NCBI RefSeq assembly: GCF_019578655.1
Contig: NC_063264.1
Span: 18,588,429-18,652,428, forward strand
Length of the DNA stretch: 64,000 nt
From: Ricinus communis
Lineage: Eukaryota > Streptophyta > Magnoliopsida > Malpighiales > Euphorbiaceae
Direction: 5' to 3'
The stretch's first letter is position 1, and each line of letters begins with the position of its first letter. Positions 11,452 through 22,764 of the stretch are shown here, piece by piece. The notes under the pieces are model-generated. The model did no database searches. It saw only the letters and a list, made by a program, of their open reading frames with translations, and was not told the origin of the DNA. A program made the position numbers and the translations under genes.

Positions 11452-12089
11452 AACATCCCCTAAAGATACACAACACCTAGCGATAGCAATTTCAGATATA
11501 TCTAAAAACCATATGAGAGAGTAGGATTATAAGGTTTACCCACAAGCACCCCACACTTGAAGAACACACTATCCTCAGTGTAAGATGTTATGGATACCCT
11601 GCATGGAATGCTCAACTAAAAGAATAAAGACAATACAATCCAAGTGCATGACATGTATGAAAAATAAGGTAAATAATTGCAGAAAATTAAAAAGATCTAG
11701 GGGACTGCCCTAATCATCCATCGAGGCTGATGTAGTGGAAATTCAGTGCCTCCTCGGTAGAATCTGAAAATAATAAAATAAAGAAATTATCGAACTGACA
11801 ATAATGTTTAAATAAAATATGAAAGCTTAAAGCCAATAAAATGTTTCAAAATGAAAGGGTAAAATATTAAAAATGAAAATAGAATTTGGGGTGCCTCCTA
11901 AAAGTGCTTCTTTTTTATGTGATGAGTCTTCTTAGCTGGACTCATGGTGAAAAGCAAACGGTGGGGATTGATGACCATCCATCCTTCTTCCAAGCAAATG
12001 GCTTCAAGTATCCGCTTAGAGGACAAATCATCAAATTCCTCTTCCTGACGGTCAAGAAAGCTGCCAGTATGATGGGCAAAACTTGATCC
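11452..12089 (-). mobile_element. 3' noncoding part of pol-less Athila-like element A
   Basis: In reverse complement, a gag-derived ORF ends near 11930 and runs into noncoding DNA with CTGAGGATAGTGTGTTCTTC followed by AAGTGTGGGGTG (about 11585-11545). The other Athila-like elements have the same pattern (about 31725, 46580 and 54115). The 3' LTR expected beyond is lost in the gap. Confidence 0.65.
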
Positions 12090-13112
12090 TCATATATCAA
12101 CGTAGTCATGATGCTCTATGGGATCTTCCAATTTGAAAGTTGGAGTTTCACCAATTGGAAGGATCGACAGTTGGGCAATTTCTTCAGGAATGTCGATGGT
12201 TTTCTCTAGTCCTTGGCTCAGTTCACTTGCTAGAAGAAACTCGAGCTCCTCCGAGACTTCTTCATTGGATAACTCATGCTCATCTTCCATTATCGAAGGG
12301 ACTTATGGAAAATCCACCAAAAATTCCTCTAACTACAACTCAGCATCATCAACTGTACGTTCCTATTGGTAGTCTTTTAGAGGAATCATGTTTGCCTCTT
12401 CCTTTTCTGGTTCCATTTCCATGTTCAAGAAATCGTCCTGCATAGAAGCATCATCGTCAAACATAGTAAATAAACCAGAAAAATTCTCACTTGAACGCAA
12501 AGTGATGACGCTCAAATGTTCCACGGATTCAGTAGCGTTTGATGGAGTTCCCCATTGTTCTGCCGCAAGTAACATGAAGATCAAGCCTACTTGATGCTCT
12601 ATGTTCTCAATTAGGGCTTGTTGACTTTCAAGTACCCTCTTTGTTTGTTGGAATCTATCATCAAGACTTGCAATGAACCTCATCATCAGCTCCTCTGACA
12701 CTAACTCTTCATCTTGAGTTGAAGGTGCAAGATTAGGCTGCTGATGTAGTTGCTGAAATCTCGATGGTTCTTGGCCATCTAAGCTCCATCCAAAGGGCGA
12801 ATGAGTGCTCTATTCTTGATTGTAGGTGCTTTCATACGAGTCATTTGGCCAACTTCCTATATAATTCACCTGTTCACAGTTATAAGAACAACGAGTAAAA
12901 TCACTGCACAATGGACAATCATTACTCAAATGTAAACCACAACAAAATTCATAAAAACCTTGAGATGAGAAGATAGGAGTGGAGAGTTGATCGGTAGCCC
13001 TGCAAAATGATTCCATTCGAGCTTCTAAAGATGCACGGGTATCCCAATTTTCAGCACTCTCTTGGTTCCTGATCCCATTTTTCAAAGTGTCATACAAAGA
13101 GTTTAGCATTGA
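12090..13112 (-). pseudogene. Gag-derived ORF of pol-less Athila-like element A
   Basis: Starts MLNSLYDTLKNGIRN at 13109. An Athila-like zinc-knuckle remnant, FCCGLHLSNDCPLC, is at about 12945-12905. A linker follows with IASLDDRFQQTKRVLESQQ and VGLIFMLLAAEQWGTPSN (12701-12500), which looks like the region after the capsid in Athila Gag (QIGQL...RPQGTLPSNTE). An acidic segment (DEHELSNEEVSEELEFLLASE) lies at 12290-12200. Stops fall near 12812 and 12361. The capsid N-terminus and all pol domains are absent. The same arrangement recurs at 51884-53041, so this is a propagated structure and not local damage. What the ORF does on its own is unknown. Confidence 0.7.
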
Positions 13113-13240
13113 ACCTCCTTATCATCCATTACCTGAATCATAAACTTAACTAAATAAATATGTACAAACAAAATGGAAATAAAAAAATAAATAAAAGGCT
13201 AAATTAACAAATAGCAAATTTCACACTAGTTTCAATTATT

Positions 13241-13258
13241 CCTCGGCAACGGGCCAAA
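13241..13258 (-). other. Degenerate tRNA-Asp-type primer binding site
   Basis: The reverse complement reads TGGCCCGTTGCCGAGG, two changes from TGGCGCCGTTGCCGGGGA, the Athila site complementary to tRNA-Asp. It lies 4 bases inside the LTR end at 13262. Confidence 0.7.
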
Positions 13259-13261
13259 ACT

Positions 13262-14751
13262 TGATGGTCCACTTATGCAGCTACAATATAAGGCAGTTAA
13301 CCTATCGATGCAGTCTAGCACTCATGGCGAGTATAAAGGTCGTATTCCTCGGGAAAGTGAAAGCCCAGAGTTACTTCTTCGTTCTTTGTTATATTAACCT
13401 AAAATGAATGATGAATAATTTCTAAACTAACTAATAGCTACAAGCTAAGTTCTAAGGGAGATGCAGGAATGAATGGATAAATGAAATAACCAAGATAAGA
13501 AAGCAAACCCAAAGAGAACCTAAACTAGTTGGCAATCAAACAAAAGATAAAGGATTGATGAGTCTAATTATGCTACCCGTGGATGAATTCTTAACTGAAT
13601 TCGGTTTCTCTCTCGAGATAACCGAATTCCTAAACCTAATAACCTAAAGTTGGAATCTCTTCCTAACGATTGATTCTTAAATTAGCATTAAGCCTTAATC
13701 CGCCTCTATTAAGCTTTGTTAATTCTTAATCCGGCTAGTTAACTATCCTTATCTCCAAGTGATTATTAACCAGTTCTTGCTATTCAAAATTCCAATTGCC
13801 AAATGGACTTCTCAATCCCATAAAGCAATCTAAACACCATAATTCACAACGTCTCATGAACAATGCATTATCTTATTAATACTGAAAGCAAGAAGAATAA
13901 AAAACTAACTCAAACAATCCAACAATTTAATATTAAGCCAACATAGTAAAGAAATCCCAATGGATTTAATTAATCTAGCTAAACATGTTCATGTTTAAAA
14001 CAACTAGGAAATCAATTACAATGGAAGAATAATGAAAATGAAACATATACACCCCTTTTCTCTCGAATTGGATGAACAGCTCCAAATTTGGATCTGCACT
14101 AAGATTAATCTCTCAAATTGCCTCTTCAATTGCTCCACTACTATTTTGCACTCGGAACCTTGCGATTTCGGGGTTCTTCCTCTTCGCAACTCTCTCTCGC
14201 ACTCAGCACTATGCAAAAATCGAACCAGCCGACAGGGCTCTCTCTCACTCCTTGCTTTGCTAACCTTAAAAAAACAATTTTCCTTATGCAATTGTCTCAG
14301 CACAACCGTGGTCAAGGCGGTGCTGGTCCGCACGGTTGGAGTTCAGGCCGTGCTGAACATTCGGATCTCAACAGTTAGGGTTTCTTCATGGACGTACCCC
14401 ATGGGCCACGTCTTTGGAGGCCGTGGTGGCTCTGACTTCCTAAAATGCCATGTTTTGAAGACCAAAAGCTCATGGTTGGTCATGGCCAGATTCCAGGCCG
14501 TGCTGATCAGCACGGCCTTGACCTAGGCCATGCGCAATGTATGCACTGCGAGCTCTTGTCCGATCTTGATGAATTCCCATCCGTTTTCGCATGTATTGAT
14601 CTATAATTGCTCAAATACTGATGATGGTGCTATCAATTCTCCTGAAATGCAAAAGAACAAAAAACACGGGTGATCTTGGAATAAAAGCACAATAATTGCT
14701 AAGAAAATACGCAATAATATGCAAGCAAATATCTGTAAACTATGCATATCA
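13262..14751 (-). mobile_element. 5' LTR of pol-less Athila-like element A
   Basis: 1490 bp; in reverse complement it runs from TGATATGCATAG (14751) to CCATCA (13262). It is homologous along its length to the solo LTR at 1574-3049. Disease-free U3 features: CACGGCC/GGCCGTG boxes at about 14290-14530, upstream of the transcribed part. It interrupts the gag start of another Athila-like element (14752-14903), so it is the younger of the two. Confidence 0.85.
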
Positions 14752-14903
14752 TTCTACTATAGTGTCTTCCGGTTCACTCTCGTCTATGGCTTTCCCAAGC
14801 TGAATCTCTTCCTCCTCTATGTTCAACCGCTTCCTCAACTGCCTGAGGGATCGCTCGGTTCTGGTACATGGTCTACTAGATCCGGATATGACCTCCTGGT
14901 CAT
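14752..14903 (-). pseudogene. Athila-like gag N-terminus, cut by element A
   Basis: From ATG at 14903 the frame reads MTRRSYPDLVDHVPEPSD, then after a frame change RSLRQLRKRLNIEEEEIQLG, matching the Gag start of elements B and C (TRSSN...ERSLRLLRRHLQ-VEEE). It stops at 14752, where the LTR of element A begins. It belongs to the element whose LTR is 15067-16524, with a degenerate PBS (TGGTACCGTTATCGGGG in reverse complement) at about 15056-15040. Positions 14904-15039 are leader without other features. Confidence 0.7.
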
Positions 14904-15066
14904 ACACTACCTAAAACAACGAATAACCAACAACAAAAATGACTAAAAGAATAAAATCAAACAAAAATAAATAAAGAACAAAGAATAAATGGCTAAATTA
15001 ACAAGAACACACAGTTCATAGTATTTCTCAAAACAATTCCCCGATAACGGTACCAAAAACTTAAAA

Positions 15067-16524
15067 TGAGCTAAAACACGACTAAAAACCTAAAAGCAAC
15101 TGCACCTATCAAATGTAATCTAGCTATGGCAAGAATTAATGTCGTATTCCACGGGAATTGAGAAGCTATTACTACGCTGTTCCTATTATCTAATCAATCA
15201 AAAGGTGGTTAAGATCATTAACTAAAATGATTGAGAATGCAAATGAAAACTAAATTTCAACAAAGAGAATGAAAGTTTGAAAAAGACAATGAAAGTTTGA
15301 TTAAGAATTGCGATCTGTAAATAATTTCTTAAACGAATTGGCCTCTCTCTCTCGAGTTAACCAAGGGTAGCCAATCAAGGTGCTTCCACACACCCCGCCC
15401 GTTTTCTTATAGGAAAGTCTTTTATGCATCTTCAAGCCTTCCAACCCCTTTTGAATCGATCATGCACACACGTTGTGCTCCCAGTAGGCTAGGTTAAGTG
15501 TAGCAACCTGACGACTAAAGATCTAAAGTTAGAATCTTTCCCTAACAATGAATTTTAGAATAGCATTAATCTCTAAATTATCGCTAATGAAAATGTGTAG
15601 TTCTTTTCCTGTAATTAGTACACTTATCTCTAAGATGCAAATCACTTAATCATACAAGCAGTTGTCCAAACTCAATTGAATTTCTCAATTACAAAGGAGT
15701 TCTCAAATTGATTCAACAATAAAGAAGAAACAATAGACTTTATTATACTTGAATGAAAACTACAATCTTAAATCAACAATTCAATCAATTAAGCATAGAA
15801 CAAGCCTAGCATAGCTAAACATAATCCTCAAATAGGTTTAATAAGATTAGTTATACATGTTCATGATTAAACTAATACAAGATTTAAATACAAAATAAAC
15901 AAGAATTAAAAAGAACATGTACACCATTTTCTTAAATGGTGGAAATGCTATCCCCTTTTGAATAACCTTTTCTTTTGAATCTTTAATCCAATCCTCAAGA
16001 ACAGCTATCTAGATGATGTTGAAGTGGAATTCATCTTCGTTTTTCTCTTCTTGATTGTCTGGAAGATTGCTCTCAAAGTCTGTGTTGAATAACCCAAAGT
16101 TCTCCCTCTTCAGAACTCCCTTTCTCTTTCTTTTTCTGTTCTTTTAAATCAAGCTTCGATATCCATGTCGTGTTATGCTAAAATTGTACATCTGGTCCTC
16201 TTTCAGCACGGCTTGCATTTGGGCCGTGCTGCTCAGTATAGGCATGCTTCTAGGCCGTGTTACTCTCGAGAATTATGTAGCAAATTATCAACATGCCCTC
16301 TAACCCTAACCGTGCTTCTCAGCACGAGCGTGTTGAACAGTCTAACGCGACCGATTTGTCCGTTTCTTCTCGATTTTAGTTCGATTTCTCTCTAACTTTG
16401 ATGATGTACCTAGAAAAACACCTAAGACATAAAGAAAACTAAAATAGGGTAATTCTAATACAAAAACACATAATTTTGCCCTAAAAATAACTCTAAATCA
16501 AGCATGCAAATATTTGTAATATCA
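15067..16524 (-). mobile_element. 5' LTR of a second Athila-like family (F)
   Basis: About 1458 bp; in reverse complement it runs from TGATATTACAAATATT (16524) to AGCTCA (15067), followed by a degenerate tRNA-Asp-type PBS. The layout matches the other Athila-type LTRs: CACGGC/GGCCGTGCTG boxes at about 16205-16330, then a TTTAAAAG TATA-like element near 16150, and a distal block with TCGTATTCC(A)CGGGAA (about 15150-15170). Sequence similarity to family A is limited to these blocks. Confidence 0.72.
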
Positions 16525-17719
16525 AGGATATTAGAAGCCTTCAAATTTAGAGTGGAAATAACAAGATTCATTACTTCTGCCCGTACTGACTGTGAAGTCT
16601 TGAGGTTGTATAGAAAGTGGGCGCCTGCAAACCAGGTAAAGGCACACAATGGGCATATACCTTAAATGTGACATGCTTGATTCTCCACCAAGTAGGACCA
16701 GCAAATATGTGTATCTGGATGCCCTTGAGAGAACTTGTAAGGTAGCAATTGAGCGAACTTGTACGTGCTTCTGCTCATATATGTCAATGTTCCTTGGAAT
16801 GGTTAGTATTTAGAGCTTTTCACGTAACCGAATCTGCAAAAAAGAGAAAATGAAAAAAGAAAAGAAAAAGAAAGCTAAGTTGAAAATCTAAAACGGTGGC
16901 TTAGGCAAAAATAAAGTCTACTAAGTTGAATACCCGAAAGAGCGGCTTAGGCAAAAGTTAAGAAAAGAGCCTGCTACATTGAAAACTCGAAAGGGCGGCT
17001 TAGGCAAAAGTTAAGGCAAAAACAATAATGAAGAAAAAAATATTTGGTTGTATACCAGTAAGAGAATGAGGCTACCTCTAAACCTTTGATGGGTTTTGTA
17101 CATGTTCAACTCGATGATGGTTTCAGCCAAAATGATGGGTATTGGATCTGCTCCATGCTCCACTTGATCAATGATGCTAGCATTCCTAACGTCTCCCCAT
17201 CCCTAAGGTGAAATCAGCAAAAACTGGGCATAAGGACAAAAGCCCAGCATTTGAATCCAAGTAGGTGTTCCTCTTTCCTTCTTCTCATAATAAGAGATTA
17301 GAGAAGTAAGAATAATGTGCTCACCAATAGAATGGGAAAGAGCTTTAGTTGGGGGCATGTTAAAATAGCTCCACCAATTTTCTAGGGAAGGGATCATCAA
17401 GCTTTAACAAAGCAATCAGACAAAATGAATCCATAAGAATGGTAGAAAACTCCTTAATCATGGGGCACAACTCTTGCCTATTGAATCTAAAAATATGGTC
17501 TCTTGGACACCGAAAGTTGACAGCATAATGGAGAAACCTATAATCAAACTTAATTTGTTGTATGGCTGTAAAAGATGAAGGATGGAATTTCCCAAGTTTA
17601 ATCGAATCATCACTAGTTAGGGCTTTCAGAAAGGTTTGTAGGCTTTTGGCACTTTTTTGAGACATGCTTTTTGAATTTTGGAAGAGAGAATTGTGTATGG
17701 GGAATTGTGAGGGATGCAT
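16525..17719 (-). pseudogene. DUF7745/Ogre ORF1-like plant gene fragment, copy 1
   Basis: From 17719 the frame reads through SMSQKSAKSLQTFLKAL, DYRFLHYAVNF, FRFNRQELCPMIKEFSTIL and, after a frameshift near 17400, GEHIILTSLISYYEKKERG, then IPIILAETIIELNMYKTHQR (about 17140-17090). The succession ('F-F-ELCPMIEEF-ILGVP', 'GE-I', 'P-ILAETI--LN') is that of an uncharacterised plant family I recall as DUF7745, which also occurs as an extra ORF in Ogre/Tat elements. A candidate intron runs from GTATAC near 17055 to TTTTTTGCAG near 16834, and coding resumes with ATTCGG. The C-terminal part is poorly readable. A second copy lies at 21185-22477. The family assignment is from memory and needs a profile search. 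Confidence 0.5.
16870..17012. repeat. Tandem repeat of about 45-55 bp inside the candidate intron
   Basis: Three imperfect units share the core AAGTTGAAAA-CCGAAAGGG followed by CGGCTTAGGCAAAA (about 16875-16915, 16918-16960 and 16976-17010). Copy 2 keeps two units at about 21671-21765. Confidence 0.7.
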
Positions 17720-18059
17720 GCGTATTTATAGGCCTAGAATTAGAGTCAAGTATGCACTTTGCAAATGTAGAGCCGAATCCGCTTAGCACACAACCGATAG
17801 GCTGTGTGATGTCAACATGTACATTTTTTGCTTATAAAGGGCGTTTTTAGTATTTTCCCATCGTTAGTTGTATGTAAATCCAAAATGTGAAGGAGTTAAG
17901 TGAAAAAAAGGACTTAAGTACCAAAAGCACCAAATTTTATATATATCTCTAAAAAATCCAAAGTTTACAAAAGAGCTGAAGTACAAGCAATGACAGAAAA
18001 AGAAAAGTACAATCAGTAATGAGAAAATCAAAAGTTGGGGCTTCTCTTCTAAATCCCCC
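17720..18059 (-). other. Intergenic spacer or promoter region between gene-fragment units
   Basis: AT-rich spacer between the C-terminal exon at 18060-18345 and the N-terminal frame starting at 17719 on the same strand. It is homologous to 22480-22764. No regulatory element is identifiable with confidence. Confidence 0.4.
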
Positions 18060-18345
18060 ATCCCATTATCTGAATTTTTGTCCATCCCTTATGTCAGTAA
18101 AGTAGATAGTGTCAGAGTGTCAATTCTATATTGTTGAGTGTCAATCCGACTTTACCAATCGTCTACCTGCCCTTGCAAGCTCTCGTGGTCTCTCCAATGA
18201 AAACTCAAAAGGAGATTAGTTAGTACATTTTATACATGCATACATTTTGCATTGCATAGTTCATTTTCTTACCAATATATCCTCGCCAAGAACGAAGAAC
18301 TGCCTTCTCACAGCACCGACCAATCAATGGACATGCTCGAACTAG
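18060..18345 (-). pseudogene. C-terminal exons of an upstream DUF7745-like unit
   Basis: This matches 22765-23110. In reverse complement a short exon (VRRQFFVLGEDIL-like) is followed by a GTAAGA donor at 18272. After about 76 bp comes a segment homologous to the RDHEGLHRKLDNRHRQI coil of copy 2, ending in a Gly/Asp-rich tail. The acceptor reads TTCATTGG where copy 2 has TTCAACAG, so it has decayed. It lies upstream of the N-terminal frame on the same strand, as expected of tandem gene units. Confidence 0.5.
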
Positions 18346-18409
18346 TCTCTCTAAACTTATATGGTTACTTGTATTATGTGTTATGATGTGTGTGCTACTT
18401 GTGTTAGCT

Positions 18410-18492
18410 ACAATCTAAGGCAGTGTACCTATCGATGTAGTCTAGCACTAATGGTGAGTATCAAGGTCATATTCCTCGGGAAAGTGAAAGTT
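18410..18492 (-). repeat. Fragment of family A LTR
   Basis: About 80 bp matching the distal end of the family A LTR (compare 13277-13370): 'aaggcagtgtacctatcgatg' through 'cctcgggaaagtgaaag'. It abuts the Ogre/Tat-type LTR region. Confidence 0.75.
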
Positions 18493-20227
18493 TTGAACTT
18501 TCTCTACATAGAGCCGATTGGATTTTTGCACTCTGATGTCATTCTTCTCAACAATTTTATGCCCATATACATATTCTATAAGGTTTTCTTGATGATAATC
18601 ATTATTTTTGTTGAAATTATTTAAGTTTTAAAAATGAAATTTTTTATTTATCGATAATATTTTAAAATCTACCATCACCCTTAGGATTTTCCTTGAAACC
18701 CTACCTCTATAAATAGAAAAAGGTGATTAAGGTTAGGGTTAGCAATTAAGAACTGAGATTTGGCAACAACTAATATCAAAACTTGAAAAGCACTGAGAGA
18801 AAATACATAAAGGAAATCTAGAGAAAAGAGAGAGAAAAAGACTGCCATTCTTATTTGAAAATTCAAGACTCAAGCTACTAACAGAGAACGGTTTTGGAAA
18901 CAAGCCACTAAAGAAAGAATCATTTTTGCAAACCTGTTTCTAAATTGATAGAAGAATTTTGTACACCAGATCTAGCACTGGATTCCTATCCAGTCTTTGA
19001 CTCAAATGCATTCTAATCACCTGAGACGCATAGATCTACCAACTACGGTATAACCTAAAGGTTCCTTCAATCATGCATCCATTATTATCCTAGAAATTGG
19101 TTCCTTCATTCGCTTTTTTTTTTTATTTCTTTTGTTATTTACTTTTAGAAACATGATTAGGATTATGACTTATAATTAGTATGATTAGATTAGGATTTTT
19201 ATAAATATGCATGATTATTGGATTTTGAATCTAATAATAAGAACTCTAGGATTTTGAAATATGATATTTTGCCAATTAGGGTTTTAGATCTAACTAGGAA
19301 CATATCATAGGATTAATGTTTAGATATTCTTTTATTATGATTATGTAATTAAATATGTCTAATATGATGACATGATTGATTTTCCATATGTTTATTTAAT
19401 GTACTTTCAATTTTAGGGTTTTTATCAGTTTTAAGGTTTCTCAATTGTTCAATTAATTCCTGTTGCTTTTACTTGGTTATATTTTATTTTATATTCTAAT
19501 TAATAAATAGGCCTCATCATAATAAGGAGTCAATTAGGTCTAAAGGCTAGAGATCAAAGAATAATAGGTAATTGGACTAGATTAGATGGGCCTTACACAT
19601 AATTAATTAGTAAATTAGGCTAACAACTCCAATATGGGCTAGGTTGAATAAAAAATGGACTAGACTTAGGTGAATTATATGTGTTGTTTTGGCATGTCTA
19701 TGTATGAATTGCTTGCAAATAGCTTGGCTTGATCTTTCCGAACTTAAGAAAAAAGGATTCCCGAGGGATTGAGGTCATCTTCGAAATCCATACAAAAATA
19801 TAACACGAGGTTAATATGCCACATTCTGCACCCTCCATAATGAGCTATAGCATAGATGGATGACGAGAGCATTCATAGGGAATAATTTGTTAAACAATAA
19901 AATTAAAGATTGATATACACAAATAAAGAAGTTAGTTTTCCGAATCCATCTCTAGATTTGTAGCGTAAGCTTCCTTATGGAATCTGATATACACAAATAA
20001 GGAAGTTAGTTTTCTGAATCCATCTCTAGATTTGTGGCGCAATTTTCCTTATGGAATCTGAGAAATGCCGCTCATTAGTAAAAGTGTCCTAGTGATTACC
20101 CAAGTGGTGACTCCCATCTGCATGTTAGTCTCAGTTATTAGTTAGCATGTTCCCGATTAGGTTAAAAAGCCTTACAGTGTCGTAGTCGCTAAAGATAATA
20201 AGGTATGTGCCTGAAATTGCCACCTAT
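18493..20227 (+). mobile_element. Ogre/Tat-type LTR, 5' end truncated
   Basis: Called an LTR because it is followed by TGGCGACTCTACTTGGGA at 20230-20247, close to the tRNA-Arg site (TGGCGACTC-GCTGGGGA) used by Ogre/Tat elements. A TATA-like CTATAAATAG lies at about 18710, followed by a long transcribed-looking AT-rich part. The 3' end is placed by the PBS. The 5' end is unclear because a family A LTR scrap adjoins. Confidence 0.55.
19921..20062. repeat. Direct duplication of about 72 bp in the Ogre/Tat-type LTR
   Basis: Two adjacent copies (about 19921-19992 and 19993-20062), each with AAGTTAGTTTT-GAATCCATC and ending CCTTATGGAATCTGA. They differ at several positions. Confidence 0.8.
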
Positions 20228-20229
20228 AG

Positions 20230-20247
20230 TGGCGACTCTACTTGGGA
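20230..20247 (+). other. tRNA-Arg-type primer binding site
   Basis: TGGCGACTCTACTTGGGA differs from the Ogre consensus TGGCGACTCYGCTGGGGA at about three positions. Minus-strand cDNA synthesis would start here. Confidence 0.6.
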
Positions 20248-21184
20248 TAAGAGAAGCTAATTCCAGTGTATGTTTGTCTTTAATTTTATTAGTTACAAAT
20301 TATTCTTGCATCACTACACTTTCATGCATTATACACTTTGGTCCCTAAAGCCTCGATGGCATCGGCTAATGGTTCTTTGGCTCCACTTGAATCCTAGAAT
20401 TACAGTACTGGCTACCATTAATCACAAGTAATGAGTTAATTTCCTTCATTGTATGGACCCTTGAGTGGGGAGATGACCCAAGAAAGAACAGTTTCTGCTT
20501 GTGGGAGCCTTTATCCTTACCCAAGACTCAACTCATGGCAATACCATAGTAATCTCCCTTAGGAATCCTATTACTTGCTGTATGGGATGTTTTTCCTTAT
20601 GAGTATCTTAAGCCCAAGTATTGAAAGGCCTTGGCCTATAAATGTGGAACCAGGTTCTAGGCCTAAAATATGTAGGCTTTTATGCTTACATTAAGAAGTA
20701 TTACTTTGTTTGTTTTAATCTACTTTGAGAGCTTATGGCATGACTGTTGGGCATACTATCCCCTATTGATAGAAAGCCCAAATCAAAGAAATCTAGGGAA
20801 CAAAGATTCATCATGAACTGTGTGCGGGAGTAATAAGGTGGAAGGATGAATTGTATATTACTGTGTGTGCTAACCTCTTTTCTTTATCCTTGTGCATTGC
20901 ATGTGCATCATGCATCTCATGCATCATACTAACTTTTGTGTTGGAAAAGGCAAGATAATGGGAGGTTGGAAGAGTGCACATTTCTCCAAGAATTAGAGCT
21001 ATGTTAGAGCCCTTAGAAAGACCAAGATGCCAAGCTACTGAAGAGATGGCCAAAGAAAGAGCTCATGAACAAGACGTTGAGATCCTTCAGAATGCTGTCA
21101 TCGATGACTTCAAGGGTGTGACTCACGAAGAGCTCTAGAAACTCTTGGCTGGGATGGCTGCAAACCAAGCCCCACTTGTTGATC
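20248..21184 (+). mobile_element. Ogre/Tat-type leader and short coding scrap
   Basis: Sequence after the PBS. Most is noncoding. From about 20998 a frame reads AMLEPLERPRCQATEEMAKE to VTHEEL, stops once (TAG at 21137) and continues LLAGMAANQAPLVDPIALAG, which could be a start of gag or ORF1. At about 21185 it meets the opposite-strand gene fragment. I see no further gene. Confidence 0.35.
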
Positions 21185-22477
21185 CTATAGCACTGGCAGG
21201 GTAAGATTGCCCTTGAAGTTAAGGTATTGGTCTACGTCTCTGTAGGGCGACAACCTCTCAACCTTATCTAAGAAATCCTGTCTGAGTGGGAAGACTTCAA
21301 ATTTAGCTGGAAATTCCAAAATCCGTTGTTTTTGCCCATACAAGCGACAATGTCTCGAAGGAGTGTAGATGGTGGATGCTTGTAGTCTGCGTAAAGGTAC
21401 ACAATCATCATATACCATGAACATGACATGCTTGATTCTCCATCAATGACAAGTCTAGAGAATGAGCATGTCTGGAACACCTTTCATCAAGCAAATCCAG
21501 CCATCATGACCTCATGGGGTAATAATAGAATGGGTCTGCACATGCTTCCACTCTTACTTATTGATATCTCTCAGAATGGTCAGTATTTAAAGCTTCTCCC
21601 GCAGCCAAATCTATAAAAAAGAAGAAGTAAGAATAAGAAATAGAAAAAAAAGGAAAGCAAAAGAAAAATAAGCTAAGTTGAAAACTTGAAAGGGTGGCTT
21701 AGGCAAAAATAAATTCCGCTAAGTTGAAAACCCAAAAGGTTGGTTTAGGCAAAAAAAAATGAAAGAAAAAAGATTTGGTTGTATACTTATAAGAGAACGA
21801 GGCTGCCACCAAATCATTGATGTTTTGTACATGTCTAACCCAATGATGGTTTCAGCCAAAATGACTAGATTGGACCTACTCTGTGCTCCACCTAATCAAT
21901 AATGCTAGGAATTATGATATCTCCCCCTCCTTAGGGAGAAATTAGCAGACATTGAGCATAAAGGTAAAAGCCCAGCATCCAGAACCAAGAAGGCATGCCC
22001 TTGTCTTTCTTCTCACAAGAGGAGATCAATGAAGTAAGAGTAATTTACTCGCCAACAGAATAGGAAAGTACCTCAGCTATGGGCATGTCGAATAAATCCA
22101 CTAATTTGCCAAGGAAGGGCTTGTTGAGTTTTGGCAAAGCAATAGGATGTATAGAATCTATGGGTACGCCAAGAATAGCAAAAAATTCTTCAATCATAGG
22201 GCACAAATCTTGTCCATTGAATCTATATACATGGTCCATTAGGCACTAGCAGCTAATAATAGAATGGAGGAACCCATAATCAAGCTTTTTATTTTTGCAT
22301 GGCCTTAAAAGATGAAAGATGGAATTTTCCAAGTTTGATCCAATCATCACCAGTTAGGGATCTAAGAAGAGTTTGTAGGGTTTTGGCGCTTTTTTGAGAC
22401 ATATTTTTTGACTCTTGAAGTGTGAAATCATGTATGAAAAAGTAAGCAGGGCTCATTATATATATAGGACTCTGCAA
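21185..22477 (-). pseudogene. DUF7745/Ogre ORF1-like plant gene fragment, copy 2
   Basis: Matches copy 1 at 16525-17719. The minus-strand frame carries KNMSQKSAKTLQTLLRSLTG (about 22400-22340), MDHVYRFNGQDLCPMIEEFF and ILGVPIDSIHPIALPKLNKP (22239-22110), and the GE segment near 22050. A candidate intron acceptor TTTTTTATAG lies at about 21612. Coding then resumes toward CVPLRRLQASTIYTPSRHCR (about 21405) and FPLRQDFLDKVERLSPYRD (about 21300-21245), which resemble the second half of DUF7745 proteins. Several frameshifts. This copy preserves the C-terminal half better than copy 1. Confidence 0.5.
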
Positions 22478-22764
22478 CCGTAGATTCTATCGGCGCTAGG
22501 TTTAGCTAATCGGTTGTATGTAAAGCCAATTCAGTTGTATGGCCTCCCGGTGCAATTTTTAGCTATTTTTTGCAGTTTTTTTGGGTGCTTACTTGATTTT
22601 CGATGCACACAAGCTCATACATATGCAAAAAAAAAAAAAAAAATAGAAATGAGCAAGATGGAGTAATTAAAAAGTCAAAACCACATTTTATATCTTCAAA
22701 AGTTAGAAAGGTCTACAAAGGTCTCAAGGTTTACAAGTAATCAGAAGAAAAGTACAAAGGAAAG

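Noticed and set aside
10840..11524. Long reading frames on both strands across this stretch
   Set aside because: They are made of N bases and have no biological meaning.
18700..18720. Host gene promoter from CTATAAATAG
   Set aside because: No credible downstream gene; a following tRNA-Arg-type PBS makes an Ogre/Tat LTR the better reading.
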